Made by a program: the position numbers and the translations under genes. This document shows, in pieces, positions 22,630 through 33,273 of a stretch of DNA of 35,491 bases. The stretch covers positions 1-35,491 of the forward strand of contig JAHBMJ010000944.1 of the NCBI GenBank assembly GCA_018398765.1, read 5' to 3'. The DNA comes from Chromera velia. Its lineage: Eukaryota; Sar; Chromeraceae. Within the stretch, counting starts at the first letter, position 1. Every line of letters starts with the position of its first letter. A model generated the notes under the pieces. That model was not told where the DNA came from. It was given only the letters and a program-made list of their open reading frames with translations, and did not search any database.

Positions 22630-23850
22630 AACCGTTGCAACGCAAAAGTGAGTAAGTGCACACAAGCAGCATAGAGACGGCACAAACACCGATAGGAGGG
22701 AGACGCAGGATCGAAGCAAGGACGACGGTGTCCAGTCGGAAGTTACACAGCCGTAGACGCTCATAAGCAGAGGAGAAGAGAAAGGGGGCAAACGGGAATA
22801 TCGTCGAAGACTCGTCAGGCGGGAGAAGCAGGCTTGGACTCAAAGAAAGAAGACGAAAGAAGTGCACAGCTAAAGAGATTCTCCATGACACTAATCAAAG
22901 CCCGCCAAGGACGGTCACCGAAAAGAAAAGCAACTGCCGACCAACCCGTGAAGAGATTGCTTAACGAGAGCCAGGTGACCAAGAGCGCCGAGGAGAGAGA
23001 GGATAGGCATAGAGAGAAAGGGGGCGCTGGTGGTCTCTTTGTTTTTCGCCTTTCCCTCTTTTTTGTGCCGTCAGGACAGGAGACGGAGAGGTTAGCCGTC
23101 TCGCGCATTTTTCCCCCCGCCTGTTGACTTTTTCGAGCCGCCCCCTCTTCTTCTTTCAAAAGAGGCTGCCAAAAGCCCCGACACGACGAACGGGAACGAT
23201 AGGCCCGTGGTGCAAAGCCTGAAAGCCTATCAATCAGTCAGAGCAAACCTCCTCTGCGACAGAAAGGAACGAACAACACACACGGAAGAATAGAAGGGCA
23301 GACAGGTAGCCCCTTTCGGTTCCCCCCCACGCAGAAACTTGACAGACGCACGCTAAGTTGGCACTCTCGTGACCACATACATGGACAGCAGGAACTTCTG
23401 TGTGCATTTGTGAACGTGGATCGGGGCTTCCGGCCGGCGGAGCATTCTGCCATATTCTGCCGGCAAGGAGATCGGCAGGAGTCTGATTGGCTCAAGGTAC
23501 CGCGGGCCGTCTCGGAGACATTCGGAGACTAAATTTGTTGTTGGGGGCCCTGAGAAAAAAAAATGCGCGGACGCGCTGCCATCTCCAGCCACCAAAATTG
23601 AAATTGAAGTTCAGTGAACCGTCTCGTCTCCTCTCATTTTGTCGATCTCGTCAATACCACTTCCAGTTAAACAGGAGAAGCTTGTCAGAAGGCAGTTCAG
23701 AAACTGAGAAAGATTGGAGTCCATCTTGTGCCTCGATTCCCATTGCTGAAAAGGAAAACATCCACTTGTGTTCGTGGCTCTTAACCGAGACTGAAAAGAA
23801 AGGAATCAAAGCATTCAACTGAATTCAAAGAAAGCAAGAAAGAAAGAAAA
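22630..23850. promoter_or_regulatory. Divergent promoter region between HAD and ALDH genes
   Basis: About 1.2 kb separate the two start codons, so this should hold both promoters and 5' UTRs. It has no long simple-repeat array and is not AT-rich. No TATA box or named factor site can be placed with confidence. The last bases before the ALDH ATG are purine-rich (gaaagcaagaaagaaagaaaa). Part of 22630-22791 may be coding if the HAD gene starts upstream. Confidence 0.5.
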
Positions 23851-24943
23851 ATGTCGTCCCCGATTCTCCAGAAGTATCCCTTCCTTGAGGAGCTCGGCCT
23901 GACCGATGGCACCAACTCGGGCGTCTACCTGGGAAGGGACAAGTGGGGCGGCTCTGGGGCAAAGTTCCAGTCTGTCAACCCCTCCACAGGTGCGTGCATG
24001 CGTCCGTCTGTCACTCCCTCTGTTCGTCGCAATGCATTGCGTTGTAGCAGCAGGGGCAAAAGGAGAAAGAGATAACCCAAGTGTCACATCCACGTGCTTT
24101 GGCTTTCCTGTTCGAGCGGGGACGGGGGGGGAGAGCAAAGAGACTTCGGGAAAAAAGAGACAGGGGGAGACGTGGGAAGGTTGCTTTTGTCTCACTGTGT
24201 CCACTCGCGTACATTGTGGCCGCTTTCGTTGATTTCGAGCCTTTGTGTTTCTGTGGCTTATATATCCGATGTAATGAAATCTATCAACACTCGTCAAGGC
24301 TGCTTCTGTGCATTTTGTGATTCGCTTCTTTGCAAATATTGAGCCTACCCTTCTTTTTGTTTCTCTGATGTCATATAACAGTGCGACTATCCCTGTTCTT
24401 TTACCCTTCCCCAAGCCCTTCCTCCTCCCGAGGCTCATCTCTACACAACGTGCTCTTCACACTTGCGGTGTTCAGAAGTCCCCGTGTGCACATACATGTA
24501 TGTATGCACCTGTTGTCTCTCTCTCTCTCTGATTGCAGAGGAGGTGATCGGTCACGTGAGTGGCGCGACGGCAGAGGAGTTGGAGGTTTGCGTCCAGCTG
24601 ATGTGTAAGAGCCAGGACGCATGGCAGAGAACACCCGCACCCAAGAGGGGGGAGGTCGTCAGACAGATCGGAGACGAACTCAGAAAGCTCCTCATCCCCA
24701 TGGGAAGGTCGGTGTGACTGCCTGACTGCCTGCCTGCGTGCATTAAGATGTATCGTCACAAGCTTTGGTATATATGTATGTATACACGTCTATACGTCTG
24801 TGAAGAGAAGAAGTGGAAAGAAAGAAACATATATCTGTCTATCTGTCTATCTGTCTTTCTTTCGAAAAAAGAAAAAAAGACGTCGTATAGTATGTCAGTC
24901 TGTTGTGTACATCAAGAAAAGAAGGGAGAAGAAGAAACATATA

Positions 24944-24977
<34 letters not shown>

Positions 24978-27900
24978 TTTTGTCTGTTGTGTCTGTCTGT
25001 TTTTGTCTGTTGTGTTCATGAAGAAAAGGAGGGAGAAGAAGAAGAAACATATAGTCTGTCTGTCTGTCTGTCTGTCTATTGTGTCCATGAAGAAAAGAAG
25101 GGAGAAGAAGAAACATATAGTCTGTCTGTCTGTCTTGTCTTCTTTTCTTCTCTTTCTTGTCTTGAGTGGAAGCAGCAGAGGAGTAGCGTGTGAAACCAGT
25201 GATCACGTGAAAGTCTGTCGGGAGGTGGAGAGGCAAGGGGCGCTTAACTCTCACCTTTCGGGCCCCCTGCCCACGCTGTTTGATTGTTGGTGCTGTTCTT
25301 TTGTCTTTCTTTTTGCTTTCTTTTTGTCTGTGGTGTTCATGAAGAAAAAGAGGGAGAAGAAGAAGAAACATATAGTTTGTCTGTCTGTCTGTCTGTCTGT
25401 GCGCATCGATGAGCTTGTCAGTTTGCATGAAGCTGCCTGAGTAGATTTATGCATGTGCGTGATCGACAAATAAATAAAAGGACTTTAGTGTCCACCCCAT
25501 GCAATCGCGAGTCAGAGAGAATCGGTCAGAATGCTCCAGCATCTCTGCAGAGCACCGCTTCCATGCATGGCAATGATGACATGACCTCTTGAAAGAGACG
25601 TGGTAACTCACACTGGATGAGTCTGTCTGTCTGCCTGCGATGTGCCATGTTGCTCAACTCATCTGATCTCATCTCATTGCAGGCTGATTTCTCTGGAGAT
25701 GGGAAAGATTGAGCCCGAGGGAATCGGGGAGGTTCAGGAGATTGTCGACATCTGCGATCTCGCCGTCGGCCTGTCGAGGCAACTGGAGGGCAAAATCTTC
25801 CAGTCAGAGCGCCCTGATCACTTCCTCATGGAGCAGTACCACCCTCTCGGCAATGTGGGCATTATCACCGCATTCAACTTCCCCGCCGGTGGGTGAGACT
25901 CAGAAGAAGTATCTGCAGCTTGCAGCACTTCATGAATGGGAAGAGCAGCGTACCAGAGAAGGGAAGAGTGAAATGGGGCAGCTGATGCCGTCATGGGATG
26001 AGAAGAGATGAGAGATGGACTGCGTCTCTTTTTGGTTGCTTGGTTGCTTGGTTGGTTTGGTGGTGTGGGCCTTGTGGGAAGGGGATTGAGGGGTCGGACT
26101 CGACCTGCCCGCACGGAGCCCAGAAAAGAAAATAGCTTAGAGCGATGTAGAAAACCCTCTACCACAATTGATGATGCACACGCATGCACCCTTCCCTTTC
26201 CTTTCCTGTTGTTGTCTATGCATGCAGCCCCTCTTGGATGGAACCTTGCCCTCTCCCTGATCTGCGGCAACTGCAACATCTGGAAGGGCGCAGACACGAC
26301 GCCCCTGACCCACCTGGCTCTGTCGAAGATCATCACTCGGGTCCTGGAGAGGAACGACTGTCCCGTGGGGGCATTCGTCCTCTGCACAGGCGACGGGAGT
26401 GTGGGGGAGAAGATCTCGAAGGACAAAAGAATCAACCTGGTCTCCTTCACCGGTTCCTGCAGGTAGGTAGGAAGGAAGGAAGATACCTGCATGCATTTGT
26501 GATCTCTCTGGCCTGCCTTCATGTGGTTTGCAGAGGTCAAGCAGACTTCGTTTGATTGTGAGGGGATGAGTGGGTGCTATGAGTTCGCAATGTGTGTTGG
26601 TGCTGTAAGTCTCCTCGTTGTATGCTTTATCTCTTTTGACACAGACGGATTTCGGGAAGAGACTCCTTTCTCAGGAGGAGGCAAAAGCGAGACTGTGCTC
26701 GCGAAGAAACACATGGACGTGCAGCAGTGCGTGAAGACCCATTTGATCAGTGAGTGTACAAGTGCCTGCCTGCCTGCCTGCCTGATTGTGCCTTCACTGC
26801 ACTCCCTCCTGCAGAACTGGGCGCAAGGTCGGGGTCGCAGTCCAAGAGCGTTTCGGGAAAGTGCTTCTGGAGCTTGGAGGCAACAACGCTTCTGTGATCA
26901 TGGAGGATGCGGACCTGGACCTGGCCGTCCGTGGGAGTCTCTTCGGGGCAGTGGGGACGTGTGGGCAGAGGTGCACGAGCCTGAGGAGGCTGCTCGTGCA
27001 CGAGAAGGTGTACGACGAGGTCAAGAGCCGCCTCGTGAAGGCATACGCAGGTAGGAACAGGAACACAGGGGGGGGGGAGGAGGTCGGTGGGTACAGAGGT
27101 TTGCCTGCCTGCCTGCCTACGCATGCACCCACCCGGGTGCGGGAACAGCTGTGGGAGTGCAGCCAGAGAGAGACGCGCATATCTGTGTGTAACAAGAATG
27201 TCTCTCTGGATGTCCTTAGATGAGGTCATGCATACGCAAAATCTTGTGTGAAGACGCTATGTGTGTGTATGTGAATGTATGCATGATGCAGGAATTCCGA
27301 TTGGCGACCCCCTGAAGGAGGGCACTCTCTGCGGTCCTCTCCACAACGACGCTGCCCGGAAGAGGTTCCTCGACGCCGTCAAGGAGGCCGAGTCCCAGGG
27401 GGGAAAGATTCTCTGCGGAGGGAAGGCCTTGAGCGACAGGCCCGGGTTTTTCGTCCAGCCCGCAGTGTGTGAGATCAGCCACGACAAGCCGATCGTGAAG
27501 GAGGAAGTATTCGGACCTCTCTTGCACCTCATCAAGATCTCCTCCCTCGAGGAAGCCATCGCTCTGAACAACTCCGTTCCTCAGGGTGGGTTCGTTGGTT
27601 GCTGTGGGGGGGGGGAGATACCGGGACACACACACATACACATACACACGCTGGCGGACGGGCGGGCGGACGGACGGACGGACAGACGGACAGACAGACA
27701 GACAGACAGACGGACGGACAGAGGGGCAGAGGAAGAGGAAGGAAAGAAGGAAAGGAAGAGAGGCAGAAAAAAAAGAAAAAGGAAGAGAGGCAGGAAAAAA
27801 AGAAAAAAAGAAGGAAAAGAAAGAGAGAGAGGAAAGAAGGAGGGAAATTGCAGATGTGAAACGGGTTGATGGTGATCGCATGACCGTGCGTGAGTGTTTT

Positions 27901-28013
27901 TATGCTGTTTCCTTTTTCAGACACCCCCGCGCTCGCTTTCTCACTCTCTCCGTCCGTGTGGAGGGGGGGGGGGCGGGGGGGNNNNNNNNNNGGGGGGGGG
28001 GGCGGGGGGGTGC

Positions 28014-28052
<39 letters not shown>

Positions 28053-28445
28053 CGTGCGTAAGCATCACGGTTTCTTTGCGTGCAACAGTGCGTTCAATCC
28101 TCACATATGCAGTTATGCTGTCACGTATTGATCTTGGTTTTTCGCGTCTTTTCTTTCTTTGTGTGTGTCTTTTTTGCTGCTGCAGGGCTGTCGTCTTCTC
28201 TGTATACCAAGACGATGCAGCACGTGTTCAGATGGACCGGCAACAGGGGCAGCGACTGCGGTCTGGTGAACGTGAACATCGGCACCTCTGGGGCGGAGAT
28301 CGGGGGAGCGTTCGGGGGTGAGAAGGAGACGGGAGGCGGCAGAGAGTCCGGGAGTGACGCATGGAAACAGTACATGCGCAGAGTGACGTGCACCGTCAAC
28401 TTCGGAGACGCTCTTCCCCTCGCTCAGGGCATTCAGTTCGGTTAA
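23851..28445 (+). CDS. ALDH7A1: Alpha-aminoadipic semialdehyde dehydrogenase (antiquitin, ALDH7A1 family), 7 exons, 512 aa
   Basis: This enzyme oxidises aminoadipate semialdehyde in lysine breakdown with NAD and also acts on betaine and lipid-derived aldehydes. Exons: 23851-23989, 24539-24707, 25683-25888, 26228-26462, 26815-27050, 27292-27585, 28186-28445. All junction phases agree and the length equals cytosolic antiquitin (about 511 aa). Visible motifs: [17 protein letters not shown] in the NAD site, LLELGGNNA with catalytic E269, GQRCTSLRR with catalytic C303, [13 protein letters not shown], and [20 protein letters not shown] near the C-terminus. Arg302 just before the cysteine is kept, as in antiquitins. 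No targeting peptide is visible, so a cytosolic location is likely. The start [17 protein letters not shown] fits the family. Confidence 0.96.
24798..25400 (+). repeat. Dispersed repeat, expanded copy in ALDH intron 2
   Basis: A unit of the form gaagaaaagaagggagaag...aaacatatagtctgtctg occurs at about 24907-24955, 25018-25070, 25087-25130 and 25338-25395, with two more diverged copies near 24800 and 24865. Between the last two lies the same roughly 200-bp core (25141-25330) found on the - strand at 14390-14640. The 975-bp intron containing it is the longest in this gene, and the repeat is in sense orientation. Confidence 0.8.
27640..27850 (+). repeat. GGAC/CAGA and purine tracts in ALDH intron 6
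   Basis: A gcgg/gacg/caga array is followed by a long AAG/GGA-rich purine tract. Here the CAGA form is on the sense strand, an exception to the pattern in most introns of this window. Confidence 0.85.
27982..27991. other. Assembly gap (10 N) inside a poly-G tract
   Basis: Ten N bases sit in ALDH intron 6 with long G runs on both sides and a TG array to the right. The true length and sequence are unknown. Coding exons are not affected. Confidence 0.98.
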
Positions 28446-29814
28446 ACAAGAAGAGCAGAGACACAGGGAGAGAGAGGCAAGAGGGCGAGGGAGGGAGAAA
28501 TGATATGTTGCTCTGTTGATGGTGGGCCTCTGTTCTGTTCTCTTTTCAATTAGGGAGGCAGATGGGAGGGGAGGAGGGGGGAGGGAGGCCGGTGAGATTG
28601 GGTGAGACTCTCTTTCTCTCTCTCTTCTCTGAACGAAGAATATCGTGAGCGAGTGATTGAGTTCTCTCTTCTTCTCTTCTCCTCCTCCTCCCGGGGTCGT
28701 GGACCTGCAGGCCCTTTTCTTTTCCCTCCTCGTTCCGTCTTTCGTATCTATCAGCATGAAATGTCGAAGGGAGATCGAAGGAGTCATACATGCAAGAAGA
28801 CACTTATTTCCACATGCACGGGGGAAGGGAACGCCTGAGTTTTTTTTTTGTTTTTTAACCTCAACAACATTTAATTAATAGTAATTGATTTGGTTTGCTT
28901 CTCTTCCCCTTGCCCTGCTCTTCTGTCTGGTCTCTTGGAAGGGGCTTCTTCTGGATACGAAAAAGGGAGGCACAAAAGGACAGGAGAAGGCCAATGACTG
29001 TTCGATCGAGGGAGCTTGTGATGGGAAGAGTTCTCCTCTGCTTTGTTCGCCAGTTTGCTGTATGCTGTGATGATCGGTAGACCTGTCTGTCGATCACTCT
29101 CAAAACGAGAGACTAGAGGAGAGATGGAAGAAAGAGACAATTGATGTGGAGGGTGGCGTAGCGAATCGAAAGAGAGCGATTAGGTTCAAAAAGAAAGCGA
29201 AAGGACGACGTACGCCTGAGCAAGAGACCAGGGCGAGATGCGCAGATGCGCGCGTGCATGTTGCGCGAGTGAGTGAGGGAGTGAGTACCTATGCGGGTGG
29301 GGGGGGCCCATGAGCCTCAGTGCCTCCCTGCTAAATTCAATTGATCGATCGAGGGGTGAGTGAGCAGCCGGATGGGGTGTGGTGGATTCAAAGAGAAAAG
29401 AAGGACAAAGGGGGGGTGGGTAAATGCATGGCTCATTCTCAAGTCAGAAGAGTAGAGAAATTGCTGGGGAAAATGCATGAATACTTCATAAGCACACTGC
29501 CATAAGGCGAATAGAGGCAGCGCTTGCTGAAAGCCGAAAGGAAAAAAGGAAGAGGTCGTGTCGAGGCAGAAGGAAATAGTGCGTTGTCTGTTTGTGTGCC
29601 CCATAAACTGTCTGTCTTTCTGCCTGCCTGCCTGCCTGCCTGCCTTTGTCAGTCTGTCTTTTTAATTCCCTCCATGTTTGTGTGTGAAAGGGTCTGTATA
29701 TGGGTGTGTTCCTGCGTGCCATTATTTTATCGACTTCCTCGTTTGTTGATGTCTGTCGGGTCAATATCGATTCACGCTGAAATGATTTCGTCTTTTTTTT
29801 TTTGTTGAGAGTTC
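28446..29814. other. Intergenic region 3' of the ALDH gene
   Basis: No gene recognised. It should contain the ALDH 3' UTR. GA-rich and CT-rich low-complexity sequence dominates, with a CCTG array near 29620-29644 and a (T)n run near 29790. No clear AATAAA signal follows the stop codon. Open frames are short and without motifs. Confidence 0.6.
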
Positions 29815-30750
29815 AGCTGAAATTAAGTTCTGGGAACTTAACAGTAGGAAGATGAAACCCATCCGATCCAATTGATACTAATTAAAACTTTGAATCCTCA
29901 TACCAACAGTACTGAGCATGAACAAAACAAAATTTAAAAACGTTTCGGGAAGAGTTTAAGCAACATTTCCACTGGCATAGTAATTAAGGATAACTTTGAC
30001 TATTTGAATAGTATTGCCAGTGTCTACTAGTATTATAGATTGTTTAGTTTGATGTGTTGGAAACACAAACATCTTGGCCAGCATCCTTGTTGAATTCTAG
30101 GTTGAATTGAGTATAAATCAAAGTAAATTGCTTTTGTAAAACTACTAGTAGTTGTAAAGAACCGAACTGCCTCGTACGTTGTTGCCGAACGCTAGATGCC
30201 TATTCATAGGCCGATGGCGATTGTGTATGATGATTACAGGATTCCATTCTGTTCAGGGCTGAAATCCCAAACCTGCGTACCAGTTGTCTGACGTTATTAG
30301 TTATGCACTCATTCATTTATAGGAAGTAAATGAAGTTCAATCGCTCACTATATTTTAGTGGTCATTCGTTCATTTATTTAATAATTTACAAATATTATAC
30401 TCGCTTTCGACTAAAAAGTTTTGAGCTGATCTTGGACTAAACTTTTGAAGTTGTTTTAACATGCACTCGTTTACCAAAGAAACAGTTTAAAAAATTGTAC
30501 CACTGGTCTCTAGTTTGTGCTGAAAAAAAGATATAATATAATTAGACGATCAAATCAATAACATATTAGAAATTCTGCTAAAAATTTAATGTTTAGTTAT
30601 TTAAACGTTTTCCTAGTTCCCGACCGATGCGGTTACCGCGACTAAAACTGGGAGTAAAAGCTAATCTCAAAATGACTCATATTACGGATATGTTCAGGCC
30701 TGGCTGAGGCTGGCTCTAGGCTTGGCTAGATGTACAGTTTTAAGTTTGGA
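29815..30750. other. AT-rich block between ALDH and MFS gene ends
   Basis: This is a second AT-rich, microsatellite-free block of about 0.94 kb with no open frame, like 13005-13930. It ends exactly where the MFS coding sequence stops (30751). No terminal inverted repeat was found in it, and the arms of the 13206-13565 element are absent. The right end carries imperfect ggctgagg/ctggctctagg repeats (about 30700-30730). Confidence 0.6.
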
Positions 30751-33273
30751 TCAGAGCAGTTCAATTCGACTACCTCCGTCAACTTCTTCAGAGAGAGCTG
30801 ACTCCCCCCCTGCACTCTGCCTCCTGTAAGTCGTGAAGGGGTCTGGAGGCCTGCTTTCTGAATATGCGGGCTGGTCACGATCGTCGAGGTCGAAAGACGA
30901 GGAGGGGACCATCGGATGAGAAGAACGCTGGTGGTTATGATGATCATACTGATGCATCATGGGGTGGACGGAAGAATTTGAGGAGCCAGTCTGGGGGGGA
31001 AGAATTATCATCTGGTCAGGCTGCTCTTCCTGCTGTTCTGCTCCTCCGTCCCTTGACGGGTTGTCCCGCACATCATCAGGATGAGCATGCGGGGGATGAT
31101 GCGGGATCGATCGGGGGGAACCTGAGAGCGACTGCGGGGGCTGGCAGTGCGGCTGGGGTTGACAGAGGAGCGGCGAAGCTGTGATGCTAGATCTTCCGGA
31201 GGGAATCGCGGCAGCTGCGCCTCCTCCTCCTTCTTTAGCTGGAGCGCTTCGATGCTTCACTAGGGTTTGTCGATCGTTCTCTCTTTCTCCCAATTTGGCC
31301 TCAGTCATCTCTCTTCGGTCTGAAGACGAAAAGGAGGAGGGAGGAAGGTGCCTCTCCGTTCCTGTCCCCCCACCTTCATGACCAGCGTCAGCCGTCAAGA
31401 AGAAGGTTTGTTGCAGGAGGGCAGACGGTCCGTTTGCTCTCTGGGCGATGTCCACCTCCCTCTCTGTCTCGTCCCCCCCCTCCAACAGGGACGCGGACAT
31501 ACACCGACCACGGTATCTGCCCACCAACCTGCTGATCTCATGGTGATGCGAGGAGGAGGAGGAGTGCTCTCTCTCTCTCTCTCCCCGACGACCTGCGTGT
31601 GGAGCGTCAAGAAGAACCATATGCTCTCTCTGAGCCTCTCTCTCGATTGAAACAGAATTCTCATGAGGTTGAAACCCCCCTGAAGTAAGCACACCCCCAC
31701 AACGACCGCAACCAAACCTCCCCTCGCTTCCAGACCCTCCATTCTCAGTGCCGCTGAGAATACTGCTGCTCCCCACTCCCCCACTAGTCTGTCGTCTCAA
31801 CCTCTCTTTCCCTCTCCCCCCTCCGTCAGAGACTAAAGAGGAAAAATTCAAACTGTGCCTTCCTCCTCCTCTGTCTGCAGAAGCCCCGGGCATCATGATC
31901 ACATCGTCGTGGCGTTGCCATCTCTCGCTCATGCGGGCTCTCAGACGGCGGAACCTGTCCCGCAGTCTGCGCACAGCAAATCGACTTTCTCCCCTTTCTC
32001 TTTGTCCTTCTCTCTCTCTGTGAGAGGACCCGGAAGCAGAAAGAGCACCGGCAGCAGCGGAAGCAGGCCGTCTCCTCGTCTCAGATGATTCTGCTGTCGG
32101 GGGTTGCCGTCTTTCTCTTTCATGGTCGTGCCCTCTATCTCCCCTTCCCCCTTTACCCTCCCCTCCCATCAGAGCTGCATCACTCAAACGTGCAGGAGGG
32201 GTCATTGCAAGGAAGCTCATGTCCCTCTCCCTTCCCCTGCTGGAGGCCGAGGGCAGGTCCGGGCTCTCTGCAGGGCTCCGGAGTGGAGACGGGATAGCGT
32301 GACCTTCCGATAGGGCTGCAGAGAGACGCACCCTCTCTCTCTCGCAAGTGCTGCCCTGCTGCTGCGGCTGGTTTCGGCTTCCTTCGATGAAAGATGCAGG
32401 CATACTGCACGCAATGAAGCTCAGACTGTCCCTCTCGCAATCCCGGTCCGACCCTCTCCTCTGCGTCTGCGTAAGAGGAGGAAGAAGGGAGGCAGACGCC
32501 CCTCTGCCCCCTTGGACGGCAGAGCGAACGAACCGTTCGTGTTCTTCCTCTCTCTCGAGCCTCTCTACTTCTGAGAGTGGTGCCGTACTCTGCTGCAGAG
32601 GCAAGGGGTGAGCACAGGTGCAGAATCTTGAGAGAGAGGGGGAGTGAGGAGAATCCTGCGACGGTTGTTGAGTCAAACGCATTGCAGCCACAGAGGGCCA
32701 CTCGTCCATGTGAAACGAATCGCTCGTCTGAAGCAAACGAGAACGTCGGTGAGGTGAGGCAGCTGCAGACGGAGACGCGGACGCTGATGCGGAATGCGAC
32801 GCAGAACCTGAGAGCTCATCGCCGAATTGGAAAGAACCCCCCCCCCTATCCGCCCCCCAACTCCCTGCCCTGTCTCTGTGGTTTCTCTTCGGATCCCCCC
32901 CAAACGAACTGAACCTCCCTCCTCCAGTCTCCCCGTCTCTGTCTGCCTGCTGCATCGGACCCCCCGATACCCTTTCTCTCTGTCTTCTTCCACGGTGACC
33001 ATCTCTGTCTCTGTCTATACTTTCCCCCTCTCTTCCTGACAGGGACAGAGAGACAGAGCCCATTCTCGATCTCTCGCCGTCTCCCTCCAACAGTTCCTCC
33101 ACGTCCTCAGGACCCAACGGCTCCCCATTCTGCCTCAAAATGCGGGCACGGAAACGCACGCACTGGGAGATGAGCAGTCGGAGCGTGTCGCCCGAGTAGA
33201 AGTGATTCAGAGGCCGCCCCTTTGTCTCTACCTTCAGGCAGACCAGACAGGCAAACGCTGCTACTGCAGACGC
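30751..33273 (-). other. Single 2.5-kb exon: MFS tail with repeated basophilic kinase-type sites
   Basis: After the last helix the exon has an ordered-looking patch (YSGDTLRLLISQCVRFRARI, LGPEDVEELLEGDGE), then low-complexity sequence to the stop. Arg-x-x-Ser/Thr motifs recur: RRGSD, RRPAS, RRQTS, RRQSA, RHSLNF, KHRSAP. A basic helical patch (RFAVRRLRDRFRRLRARM) lies mid-tail. No known domain is recognised. The exon is unbroken, while other exons in this window average about 130 bp. Confidence 0.7.

Noticed and set aside
22815-23159. 114-codon - strand frame with a hydrophobic stretch upstream of the HAD start
   Set aside because: It has no recognisable motif and no supported splice into HAD exon 1, and it lies in the shared promoter region.
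27532-28131. Frames running across the N gap in ALDH intron 6
   Set aside because: They are low-complexity translations that include unknown bases, in an intron fixed by exons 6 and 7.
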